A stretch of 64,000 nucleotides of DNA from Ipomoea triloba (lineage: Eukaryota > Streptophyta > Magnoliopsida > Solanales > Convolvulaceae). Both the position numbers and the translations under genes were made by a program. The stretch's first letter is position 1. The number at the start of each line of letters is the position of its first letter. The notes beneath the pieces were generated by a model that worked only from the letters and a program-made list of their open reading frames with translations, had not been told where the DNA came from and made no database searches. The stretch spans positions 28,739,991 to 28,803,990 of the forward strand of contig NC_044918.1 of the NCBI RefSeq assembly GCF_003576645.1, given 5' to 3'. Shown in pieces: positions 24,839 through 49,900 of the stretch.

Positions 24839-26275
24839 GTCCCGAACCTAGGCTAGTACGGACGGGGATCGGTCTTGAATTACCTGGGTCGGTGTTGGGC
24901 CGATCCTGAGCTTAGCCTAGATTTTTATTTATTTATTTCTATCTAAAATATTTTTTTTTTAAAATAAGATTTAACTCACTAACTTCATAGTTACCAATTA
25001 AAGTTATATCTCAGAAACTTCAACTTTTTGATAAATAATGCTAATGAATATATATACACACACAATTTTTCAAAGTTAATATTTTTGTTTAAAATAAGTT
25101 TTGAACCATTAATCTAAAAATTAAAAATTAATAATATTTTCTACTAATAAATTGAAAATTTATAAAAAAAAAATTGTAATATTAAAATGTTATAAAATAC
25201 TTATAATGTTTATAATATCATTTGAACTTGATTTTTTATATCAATAAATTGTGTTAGATTAATAAATTTATTAATACATTATAAAAATTGATAACTTATA
25301 AATATTATGAAATGTATTACAAAGTTTATTTGATTTTTAGTCACTAAATTATATTATACTCCGTAATAAATTTAAAAAAAATTATAAAAGACTCTTAATT
25401 TGGGGTTTCTCTTTACTTTTATTGGGTATGCTCTTAATATTTAGAAACATTAATACATATTCTCAATAATTTAGATGAATCAAAACCCACTATTATACAA
25501 AGTATTTCGAACCCCTCTCGTATAGAAAAATCAATCTGGCCAACACTTTACCTCTTAATTGGGTCGGGCCGGTGCAAAAAGTGATTAGTCTGAATATGGC
25601 ACGGGTTTAAAGGTGCCTCCTATAGTTAGGACCTACTCAGGATACCTCGTGGTCTAACCAGTAACTACAAAAAATTATACAAAGTAGTTATTGCCTCATA
25701 ATATAGAGCAATTCCACATAATAATAATTTATATGTAAAATTCCACTGAGTAGTTGTATGTAAACTAAAATGTCTTTCTTTTTTATACCATGTTGTGCAC
25801 AGAATATTTTAAAATCAATTTTTTTTTTTAAATTCTATTGTATCTAAGCCATTTAGTTCATCTTCTAATCGGTTTAACATAATCACTCAAACTTTGAAGT
25901 CCTTGTTGAACACATAAATTTAGAACATGGGTGCAACGTCTAATTTGCAATAATTGACCATTAACATAAAAATGTAAAGTTTCAAGTATAATGTATAGAT
26001 ATAGTGCTGCAAAAAAACATTACCTAAGGAAATTGAAAACAATTTTTTTTTTAAATCGTGCTTGGCAAATTAGGGGCTTGGGTCGTGTCTGGACCTAATT
26101 TTGTGCCGGTTTTGAGCTGAGCCCTGAACTTTTTTTAATAGGATATGGATCGACCCTATACAAACCAGTCTAGGTTTGAACTAGGCCTGACTTAGACCCG
26201 GTGAAATCCATGTCTAGTTTTTTTTGGGTCAATTCAAGGCTGGTTTGATCGTGAACCCGCCTGTTGTCACCTCTA
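24839..26275. other. Intergenic, no gene; dispersed repeat fragments
   Basis: 25495-25665 carries the dispersed repeat also found at 8660-8900 and 50387-50620 (TTCGAACCCCTCTCGTATAG, CCTCGTGGTCTAACC). 24840-24915 and 26060-26275 are GC-richer and GGTCGG-like, possibly two ends of an older element with AGAGGTGNCAA termini. Confidence 0.45.
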
Positions 26276-26560
26276 CCGGCAAATTACAGTCCACACAGTT
26301 TATGAGTTAGAATAATGCACATTATATGTAAAGATAATGTACTTTATGAGTTTTATAATAATATAATGTGCATTATGCTTTAAAATAATTTGCATTATGC
26401 TTTAGAATAATGTATATCATGAGTTATAATAATGTTAATTATGAGTTATAAAATGTATGTTGCAGTGGGTCTTGTAAAAATATTATATGAAATGATGTCA
26501 TTTTTGGACCGTGATCCACACAATTGTGTGGACCACGGTCCACGCAATAACTATTGAACT
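26276..26560. mobile_element. MITE of the GTGGACCATGG family
   Basis: Left CGGCAAATTACAGTCCACAC, right TGTGGACCACGGTCCACGCA, body of AATGTNNATTATGAGTTA units as at 643-970. Confidence 0.65.
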
Positions 26561-26642
26561 CTACCTACTATAAATACGAAGAGTATGATATTAAAAGAAT
26601 ATGTCCCGAAAACAAAGGTTAGGTATCCTACTCTCTTAGATA

Positions 26643-26896
26643 TGTTATACAGAGTACTTTCTAGTATGTACATAACGAATTATGCATGCAACTCATTTAA
26701 GTTAATAATTCGGCATCCAAAGAAACGAAAACTTTAATTTGAATGTAAATGTGGTGGCGCTGCTGAATTTTTGCTGTATTGATTATAGATTATATGCACA
26801 TTTGAGTTTAATTTGGGGAGGAATGACGTGTTATACGGAGTACTTTCTAGTATGTACATAACGAATTATGCATGCAACTCATTTAAGTTGATAATT
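26643..26896. repeat. Near-identical direct repeat, 68 bp x2, 186 bp apart
   Basis: TGTTATACAGAGTACTTTCT onward (26643-26710) is repeated at 26829-26896 with only a couple of mismatches. It may be a local duplication or two short terminal repeats. Confidence 0.85.
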
Positions 26897-26970
26897 TGAA
26901 TTGGCATTTCATTCTGCTTTTGTGTTTATTGGATGACACCTATAAAAAGAAAAAAAAAAAAAAAGATTAA

Positions 26971-27588
26971 AGGCAAAAACTTGTGTGAGACCGTCTCACC
27001 ATGAGACGGGACGGGACGGGTCGGGTCAAGATGCAAATGTAACACTTATATGCTCAAATGTAATACTAATCAAGAATAAAATTTTTGTTACTTATAAGGG
27101 TAAATGTTATACTTTTAAGGGAAAATACAATACTTTTACATTTCGATTTAAAAGTATTGCATTTTTCCTCAAAAGCATTATATTTGCCCTTATAAGTAAG
27201 GGACACTTGTCAACATTACTTATTATGAAAAATGTATTACTTTTTCTCTTATACTTGCACTTGTCAACAAGAATACAATTTTTGTTACTTATAAGAGAAA
27301 AAGTAATACATTTTTCATAATAAGTAATGTTGACAAGTGTCACTTACTTATAAGGGCAAATATAATACTTTTGAGAAAAAATGTAATACTTTAAATTGAA
27401 ATGTAGTAAAAGTATTCTATTTTCCCTTAAAAGTATTACATACCCTTATAAGTAACAAAAATTTTATTCCTGATTAGTATTATATTTGAGCATATAAGTA
27501 TGACATTTGTGCAGATAAGTATTACATTTGCATCTTGACCCGACCCGACCCGTCTCATGGTGAGACGGTCTCACACAAGTTTTTGCCT
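26971..27588. mobile_element. Foldback MITE with very long terminal inverted repeats, 618 bp
   Basis: The left arm starts AGGCAAAAACTTGTGTGAGACC and the right arm ends with its complement, GGTCTCACACAAGTTTTTGCCT. The inverted match runs over most of each half with few mismatches. TAA lies directly outside both ends (26968-26970 and 27589-27591), consistent with a 3-bp target duplication. Relatives: 318-470, 23391-24056, 43825-44090, 48262-48648. Confidence 0.88.
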
Positions 27589-27669
27589 TAATAAATAATC
27601 AAATTATGGGCAATTTATTTATTGCCTCACAACTATTATTGTGATATTGTAGTATTTAGCAGCTTCCAA

Positions 27670-27710
<41 letters not shown>

Positions 27711-28179
27711 NNNNNNNNNNNNNNNNNNNNNNNNNNNNNNNNNNNNNNNNNNNNNNNNNNNNNNNNNNNNNNNNNNNNNNNNNNNNNNNNNNNNNNNNNN
27801 NNNNNNNNNNNNNNNNNNNNNNNNNNNNNNNNNNNNNNNNNNNNNNNNNNNNNNNNNNNNNNNNNNNNNNNNNNNNNNNNNNNNNNNNNNNNNNNNNNNN
27901 NNNNNNNNNNNNNNNNNNNNNNNNNNNNNNNNNNNNNNNNNNNNNNNNNNNNNNNNNNNNNNNNNNNNNNNNNNNNNNNNNNNNNNNNNNNNNNNNNNNN
28001 NNNNNNNNNNNNNNNNNNNNNNNNNNNNNNNNNNNNNNNNNNNNNNNNNNNNNNNNNNNNNNNNNNNNNNNNNNNNNNNNNNNNNNNNNNNNNNNNNNNN
28101 NNNNNNNNNNNNNNNNNNNNNNNNNNNNNNNNNNNNNNNNNNNNNNNNNNNNNNNNNNNNNNNNNNNNNNNNNNNNNNN
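27711..28179. other. Assembly gap (469 N) inside a poly(A) tract
   Basis: N run flanked by A homopolymers at 27673-27710 and 28180-28216. The real content is unknown; frames across it are meaningless. Confidence 0.99.
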
Positions 28180-28216
<37 letters not shown>

Positions 28217-28220
<4 letters not shown>

Positions 28221-28449
28221 TTCCAATGTAAAGAGAGACCAAGCTATTTATCTCTAGTGTACGAGCTAACGGGACACCCATGAAGTCAACACTCATCAAG
28301 AGTTCAAGGACGATATCATTCTCAGGTTCAGGCAGCAATCTCATATACCTTCGGTTGTGCTTCAAAACTTTCTTAGTCGACATATCGCCTACTTTTACTT
28401 TGATTACATTTAATTTCATAATTTTATAAACATTGCCCCATTTGGTCAT
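28217..28449 (-). other. Unrecognised coding-like open frame running into the gap
   Basis: The minus-strand frame from an ATG at 28449 gives 77 residues of balanced, protein-like composition (KVLKHNRRYMRLLPEPEND, LELLMSVDFMGVPLARTLE) before it meets the homopolymer and the N gap. It stands out from its AT-rich surroundings. No family is recognised. It could be an exon of a gene or retroelement lost in the gap, or a captured fragment. Confidence 0.3.
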
Positions 28450-29425
28450 ATATTATAATTTTCATTAAATTAATATAAATGTTTAGAATACTTGATCTGG
28501 TAATTTTACAATATTATTAATATCTCCTTTTGATTAAAAATAATTCATAAATGATATAATAAATAATAATTTGATAGATTTTAATTGAAATTACTTTTTA
28601 TTTTCAATGTTATATCGTATATTAAAAGAAAAAATGTCAAATAGACCTCTGAATTTTATTTGAAGAATCAATTAGGTCCCTAAACTTTTAAAAGTTACAA
28701 CTTACAATTAAATATATCAGCTCATGATTTTCGTGCATTCAAGTCTAGGACTCGGTTAATTTTTTTATAAAGCGGATAATATCCTATGGAGACACTAAAC
28801 ATGACAAAAATTTGCACTAAGGTTGATTTTTTTGTGGGATCTATATTTCTGGAGAAAACAAAGACAAATCTCACCTGGTACGCATTTCAGCACGCCTAAT
28901 GGGTGCATGCATCCTCTCACCGCGTTAATAATGCTTTTTTTTTTTTTTACAACACTATTTTCTTCTCTTTATTTTTTTTTTCTTTTTTCACCTCCTTTTC
29001 TTCTCCCTATTTTCTTCCTATGTGGCGTGAAAAAACCTGACAAAATCCGTAACGGTTAGTGATGCTCTAATAATGCATTGTGGAAAAAAAATGTATATAG
29101 TAATGTTAAATTGTGGGACTAAGCTAAAAGTGGGATTGCTCACAATTTTTTGATGTGCACACAAAAAGTTGTTGCCATACAAAGTTTTCTCCTTTATATA
29201 TGTGTGTTTAAAATGAGGTCCATCCCAAAGTACCAATCTTAGGAATTGAATTATATATACTCCGATCCAATCCATGCATCAACAAAAATTCTTCTTTCTA
29301 CTTATCATTCATCTCCTCACTCTTCCAACCTCGTAACTACCTTAACAAAGCCACCTAACAACACACCCCTCTTCTCTCTCTCACTAATTGTGCATAGGCA
29401 TAGGCTTATAAGCCAGCCCAGAAAA
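28450..29425. other. Region upstream of HMA copy A
   Basis: 28634-28800 resembles one arm of the long-TIR MITE at 35148-35585 (TCAATTAGGTCCCTAAACTTTT). Closer to the gene, TATATATG at about 29194 and TATATATACT at about 29252 are TATA-like; a CT-rich leader (29300-29380) precedes the ATG. No specific cis element could be assigned. Confidence 0.35.
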
Positions 29426-42907
<13,482 letters not shown>

Positions 42908-44441
42908 ATGAAATGAAAGCTCAGCTCAGCTCAGCTCATTTTCTAATAAAAATGTTTGTTGGTTACCTTCAAGTATATTAGTAGCTGAGCGAGCAGCTAA
43001 TTTTGTATGGAACTTAATTGCTCATTAGAAATAGAAAAGTTGCTTCAACTCCGATCCTCCTATCAATGTGTTTTTGCTCCACTCCTGCTGTCTTACGTTT
43101 GTTGGACTACTACTAGGTTTTAAAGATTGGCAGATCAGATACCACACAAACAACAACTAGGACATAAAAACCGTAACACAATGCTACTTGCCTCCTTTTT
43201 TCTTTTTTTTTTTCTTTTCTTTTACAAAAATGTGTCACAAATTACATACCTTGATATGATTAATTAATATTAGGATAAAAAAAAAAAAAAGTCAACTATA
43301 TATAGAATATAAATGATTGTGACAATTATCATTTAATTTGTCACAACAAGATTTAGTGATGCTTTGGAGCTAAAGATCAGAGTTATCGACACTAAGTGGT
43401 TTTCTCAAATTAAGGTTAGAAAAGTTGCATAGCTTGACAATGATTTATAAATTAAGCTTGCCCCTCCGGTTGTAAATAGGAGTGACAATTTCAATACGCC
43501 CCACGGATATCAATTCAAATCCATCTTGTCCGGGACACCACCTGACCCACCATGTATACATGTTGCAAATTATTATGTGGACTACGAACCACAACACTAC
43601 ATAGTTGTGATGGTCCGCACAATAATGATTGGTATACATGTATAGTAAAATAAGTATTAGTATATAGTTAATTATAAAAGTTTCTAGAACTTTTACTAAC
43701 TTTTTACTATTTTAATTTAGTTCTAAATTAATAAGTTTATTTTTTAAAAAATTTAACAATTTAGTTATTATATTTGAATATTTCTATTATTTTATGTTTT
43801 AATATAACTAGTGAATTTTATTATGGCAAAAAATTGTGTGAGACCATCTCACGAATTCTTGTTCATGAAACGGGTCGGGTCAAGATAAAATGTATGTAAT
43901 ACTTATACTAGCAAATGTAATACTAAATCAATACTAAAATGTTTATTACTTGGAAAAATGTAATACTTTAATTTTGAAGAAAAATGTATACATTTACATT
44001 TTGATGTAAAAGTAATACATTTTTCATCAAAAGTATTATATTTTTATTTATAAGTGCAACACTACTTATAAATTCAAACTAATTTATAAGGTATAACATA
44101 AACTTAATATTTTCCTCCGCTCATATGTAATAATAACCTACAAATTATATACAAAAGATATATCTCATTAGGAAATGCGACAAGCTCAATCGAGAGGTGT
44201 TGACGTACCATGATTTACATCCTTCCAAATGCTTTATTGGATCCGGAGTGTGAGAGGCCCTTGGGGTTAGGAATTCAATTTTTTGGGAGAAGAATAGATT
44301 ATAACGAAATCAAAACACAGCTACACTCATGTTCACGTACGTAAGCACATAATTGAGCAAATGTTATATACAAGTTGGGAACAAAATATTTTTGTTTCAT
44401 GTTACTCCATTATCATACTTGCCTGGATACCACAACAAGTT
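42908..44441. other. Intergenic between HMA copies, left part
   Basis: 43563-43634 is a short GTGGACCATGG-family MITE. 43825-44090 is one copy of the GTCTCAC foldback family (GTGTGAGACCATCTCACGAA, GGGTCGGGTCAAGAT). No gene seen. Confidence 0.55.
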
Positions 44442-44513
44442 GCCGTCCTAGCTCAGTGGTAGAGCGCGTGGCTTTTAACCACGTGGTCGTGGGTTCGATC
44501 CCCACGGACGGCG
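44442..44513 (+). tRNA. tRNA-Lys (anticodon UUU)
   Basis: Complete cloverleaf: acceptor arms GCCGTCC/GGACGGC pair fully, D arm GCTC..GAGC, anticodon stem CGTGG/CCACG with loop CTTTTAA (anticodon TTT), T arm GTGGG-TTCGATC-CCCAC, discriminator G. Boxes A (TAGCTCAGTGG) and B (GGTTCGATCC) are intact. A T5 run at 44514-44518 is a Pol III terminator. No intron; CCA is not encoded, as usual in eukaryotes. Looks functional. Confidence 0.96.
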
Positions 44514-44731
44514 TTTTTGCTTTAAGCCCCCCAATTCCCCCGCCGGCGGCCCAAACTCAAAATATTGTTTCAAAGACCATCAACATTACCTCCATGGTAT
44601 AATTTGTAAAAGCCCAAAGCCCAAAATTATCCTCACAAAAAGCCCAATCTCAAAATATTACTTCAAAAGCCGGCTATGCAATGTGTCTTTAATAGTCCAA
44701 ACTCACTTTTTTTTTCTTTTCTTAATTTGAG

Positions 44732-44935
44732 CCAATTAGTTATGTCCTTCTTAATTTGAGCCAATTAGTTATGGCCTTCTTAATTTGAGCTAGTCAATTA
44801 TGGACAATCTAGAATGGTCACAAGACATGTTTACTTCTTTGTAGTCACAAGCTGGGCATGCTTCACCCAAAGCACACTTTTGAATGGATAAGTTTTACAA
44901 CACACTTTTGAGCGGGTAAGTTTTACAACACACTT
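44732..44935. repeat. Short tandem repeats downstream of the tRNA
   Basis: CTTAATTTGAGCCAATTAGT occurs three times with a period of about 30 bp (44732-44808). Two to three AAGTTTTACAACACACTTTT units follow at 44870-44935. Confidence 0.85.
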
Positions 44936-44954
44936 TCAGATAGCAGCGATGAGC

Positions 44955-45293
44955 TTTCTAAAAAATCAAAACAACAATGAAAATTGATAGGTGCTTAATT
45001 GTACTACTTTTATTGGCCATTAATTGGTCAATTTTGGCATAGAAGTGCTTTAATTGTGCTTGAAGTGACCAATTATGTGATAAAGTGTGTGGGGTGAGTT
45101 AATTAAGAGTATTATTTTGTTTTCACGGTAAAATAGGAAAATTTAAGAACGATGGGGTTTCTAAAAAATCAAAACAACAATGAAAATTGATAGGTGCTTA
45201 ATTGTACTATTTTTATTGGCCATTAATTGGTCAATTTTGGCATAGAAGTGCTTTAATTGTACTTAAAGTGACCAATTATGTAATAAAGTGCGC
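44955..45293. repeat. Direct duplication, about 135 bp matched, 206-bp period
   Basis: CTAAAAAATCAAAACAACAA through AGTGACCAATTATGT at 44955-45090 is repeated at 45161-45293 with few changes, so a block of about 206 bp was duplicated recently. Confidence 0.9.
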
Positions 45294-46934
45294 GTGATGA
45301 GTTAATTAAAAAAAGTAAAAATAGAATAGAAGCTAATCGACGACTACGCAAAGGCGTCACGCACATGAACCTGCTTGTGAGGGAAACATCTATAAGGCAT
45401 CCTCTGCTACCACAAGCAGCATCACAATGTGATAAGGGTTCGTGAGGTGAACTTCTGCGAGGGGTGTTCTGCTTTCACGATAGGTCATCACGATGTGAAG
45501 TGGCTCGCAACGCACATGTTTCTGTGAGTTGATCAAGCCCGTCATGAGGCTTGTCACGACGTGACATGCATGCCTTGTGACACAGCGTATAGTATTTCAA
45601 AAGTTTAAATAGGAGAAGTCAAATTTTATTTGGGCGCGTTTAGAGAACCTTTGCACTATAGTTAGTTACTTTCCCTTGGACAATTCAACTTCCATACTTT
45701 TTTTTTTTTGAAAACTTCAACTTTCATACTTAGTCTACTGTACTCTCAATTCCTTAGAACCCTAGAATTCAATTCTTTACAAGTTCTAGTTAGATTCAAG
45801 TTCATTTACATTTTGGAAGCAAGGATGGAAGACTTGGCCGGATTTACAATTTCATCTCCTAATAGACAAGTCAATTTCAATTTCATTCTATTGCACTTTT
45901 GATGCTATTTTGATTTCCTACTTTTTGATTGCTATGAATTACTCTTTTGATCTTGAATCTATTGTCATTTCTAGCATAATCATGTGTGAGTAATTCTCTT
46001 ATGAGGGAGATAGGGATGTAGTCATGTAGATTAGGTTCATGGAGATATGACCTTGAATTGGTTGAGTAAAGGATATGAAACTCGGATTTGATATGTCAAT
46101 TAACATGACTAAGTTCTAGTTAGGAAGTGAATATTACGTAATACAGACTCAAAGGTTAATTCACCTTACTTCATGTTTGAAAAAAGCGTAGTATGGGATC
46201 AGATGTCAAGAACAATGTGTTTGATGAATGACTCTTACACACTCATTAATTCATGAGAATATTCTTTTAAGTGTACTAGAGTGTGGAATGATCTTGAGAA
46301 AAGCTTCCTCCCAATTAAACAACATTCGTAATCAAGCCAAAAGACTCCTCTTATTTTTAGTTCGGTTCAAATTCCTATTCATTTCATTTTCTAAGCTTTC
46401 ACACACTGCCGAACTGGTTGCGCATCAACACTAAAATTCTCCATTCTCAGGCCTCCGCTCTGAGTTTTTTCCTCCCTTGTGGTGCCCCATCCCTCCACAT
46501 TTGGACATTTCACCAAACTTTATCTCCTTACCGATAAACATGCTGAATAAAATTAAATTTGATGTATTCAACAAGTCAACAATCTAAATTAAAAACCAAA
46601 AATATCATATCATCATTCTATAGTTGAAGAGGCAAATTAAAAATAGAACTGACTACATACACATCCCTAAATTAATTAAATGTGTTTCTCTAAACTATAT
46701 ATTCATCCAATGAAATCTTGTTTTAAATTATTTTATTTTATTTGTGATAAGTACTAGTACTTTTAATATTCATTAGTTTGTCTGTGGTGGCGTAATTTAA
46801 TCCCTCCCAGTTTGTCTGTGGTGGCGTAGTTCCATTTCTTCCGGCCATCTATCTCTCTCTCTCTCTCTGTGAGGTATAGAGGGATCAGAGAAAGGGAATT
46901 GAAGGCATAGATAAAGAAATACTACGTATATATA
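45294..46934. other. Intergenic upstream of HMA copy B
   Basis: 45340-45600 is GC-richer (CATCACGATGTGAAG, GTCACGACGTGAC) and 45600-46440 looks like degraded retroelement non-coding DNA; neither gives an intact gene. A (CT)n leader at 46850-46868 lies in the probable 5'UTR of HMA-B, and TATATATAATGG runs into its ATG. Confidence 0.45.
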
Positions 46935-49900
46935 ATGGTGACAGGTAATAGAATTGCAGGAAACAATAATCTGACAAAGACGAGCCACTTTGATGCTTTG
47001 GGAATTTGCTGTTCGTCTGAGGCTTCACTGATAGAGAAGATTGTGAAGCCTCTGGAGGGAGTGGTAGAGGTTTCAGTCGTCATCCCAACCAAAACCGTTG
47101 TCGTCGTCCATCATTCTCTCATCATCTCTGAGCAACAGATTGGTATTATTTATTAGTTGTTGCTTTTTGTTTCATTTTACGTGTCTGATTAACCAGCTTG
47201 ATTGAAGTTATTTTTAATTCAATTTTTCATAATGTTAAATTTAGTATTAATATATAAAATTTATGAGTTAATGTCATATGTGGCCATCTAAGTATAGTGA
47301 TTTTGCTATGCTTAGTTTAAATAAAACTTTGAATTAAGTAATCATCCACGGTCCTTCAATTTTAAAATTTTAATCAGCTGTGGTTCTTTAAAAAATAATG
47401 TAAGGGCAAAGTCGTTCTTTAATTTTAAAAGGACCACGACGGGTTAAATTTTAAAAGTTGAAAGACAACATCCAATTAGTTAAAATTTGATAATTGAAAT
47501 ATCATAGGTGATTAACTTAAAAGTTTAGAACTAAACATAACAAAATCATTATATTCGGAGGATCCCAGATGACATTAACTCTAAAATTTATATATTTGAA
47601 AATTAAATTACATTAAAAGTACTATTAAACACAACAAATCAAATTTAAAAATAATTTAAAAATACTAAAATGATTTGTTTTATTAATAAATAGTAAACAT
47701 GGCAAGTAAAATAAGACAGATAAAGTACTACGTATTTCATATCTATTATTATTGTATTATTATATTGACTGATGGAGTTTACACGTAATATAATAAGAAA
47801 CACTCTTCTCACCCCTCCTAAATTTCTCGATGACATGGCTTCTAATTATTGGGTACAGTGCCATGAATTGACTGTTCCACTAATTTGAAGAAAAACAATA
47901 AAGGAAAAATTTTTAGGGGTGAATAACATTACTCATATAATAATCCTATTTTTATTGGTGATTGATGAGCAGAGAGGGCAATAAATAGAGGAGGGTTTGA
48001 GGCAAGCGTGAGAGTGAATGGAGTGAAGAATAATAATGCAGAAAAGTGGCCAAGTCCCCATTCAATATGCTGTGGAGTTTTACTATTGCTCTCATTGCTA
48101 ACATATGTTTATGAACCCTTCAAATGGCTGGCGGTTGGAGCTGCCGCAGTGGGCAGCATACCCATCTTCCTAAGGGCCCTCAAAGCTCTGCTCAATCTAA
48201 CTCTTGATATAAACACTCTTATGTTTATTGCAGGTAGGTACATACCGACTTTTAATTTTTAGTTGAGGCAGTCTCACATATCCTTATTCGTAAGACGTGT
48301 TTGATCAAGATAGAAATATGATACTTATGCTGAAAAATATAATACTTTTAAATCAAAAATTAAAAGTATGTATATTACACTTTTTTTTTATAACTTTATA
48401 AGTAACAAACACTTTATTCCTAGTTAGTATTATTTTTTCAGTATAAGTATTACATTTTCATCTTGACCCGACTTGCGTCACAGATAAGAATCTGTTAGAC
48501 AGTCTCACACAAGATTTATTACATTTTCTCGTATAAGTAATAAATATTTTATTCCTGATTTAGTAGTACATTTACTAGTATAAGTATTACATTTCATCTT
48601 GAACCGACCTGTTTAAGGGATAAGGATCCGTAAGACGGTCTCACACAAATAGACCCTCAAATTTTACCTGAAAAATCAATTAGGTACCTAAACTTTTTAA
48701 AGTTTATTAAACACATTAACATTTTATTTTGAAGCAATAAAATCCAAAAACAGGTTAGTGACTTGTGATAGCAGGTCACTTGAAATCTGGCATCATTTCT
48801 GACCAAAACATCGATCGCCGGTGACGAGTCGACGACATTTGCAGTCGCCTCTCTCCGTGGGCAGGCGACCAGTTTTGGTCACCTCCTCCGGGGAGAGAGG
48901 CGGCCGCAAATGTCACCAGCGATCGATTTTTTGGTCGGAAATGATGTCGAATTTCAAATGACATGCTATCACAGGTCACTAACTGATTTTTGGACTTTAT
49001 TACTCCAAAATAAAATGTTAATGGGTTGAATTGCAGCTTTAAAAAGTTTAGGTACGTAATTGACTTTTCAGGTAAAGTTTGAGAACCCTTTTCTCTAAGT
49101 TTTATTACAATCATCATTCACTCAATGAACCCTACTTATTAAATTTTCATGGATTCACTTAACAATAGTTTGCAATTGTTGGGTTTTGTCGAGTTGGCTA
49201 AACAAATCTATACAACTTTCTGAGTTTTAAAGACTCACTCAATAAACTGTTACAAGTATTCAAAACTATGACTCCTTAATTAGCCAAGTATACCAATGAA
49301 ACTCTTGTTCTAATCAAGATTACTAAAAAATAAATAAATAAAAATAAATAAATAAAATCAAGATTACTACAATATAACATCAATGAAGAGTTTTCTCACT
49401 TCTTATAATAATAAAAAAGAATATGGGAAATGGAGTAGTAAAACCAAGAATAATAAAGGCTCATGATTCAAGAACAAAGTGTATAGGCTTTGGTAGCATT
49501 GTCCCATTCTCAACTCTCATTAGTTCAAATAATTTCAAGGCTCATCTGTTCACCATATTCTTCAACAATCTAATTAACAACAATGGATTTTTATTGTTTT
49601 TTTTTTTAAATGTATCCAGTTATCGGATCAATTGCTCTACAAGACTACTGGGAAGCTGCTACAATTGCTTTCCTTTTCACCATTGCAGAATGGCTAGAAT
49701 CCAGGGCAACTCACCAGGTGAATAAAAAAGTGATCAATTAGAGGTGAAAAAAAAAAGTGATCAATTAGATACTTTTTCCATTATGGATAATGTAGTTGTA
49801 ATCCAAAAGGTCACTCAACTGGGATATAATACAAGTGAAAGACTAAATCCAATCAAAGTCACTCAATTAGGCTATAATGCACATGGGCCAAATCACACTA

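Noticed and set aside
24067..26275. A single 2.2-kb element with AGAGGTGNCAA inverted ends
   Set aside because: The ends resemble each other but no target duplication was found and other elements intervene; left as a remark only.
27619..28449. Frames of 196-276 aa across the N gap
   Set aside because: They consist of poly-Lys/Phe and unknown residues. Only the part at 28217-28449 deserves mention.
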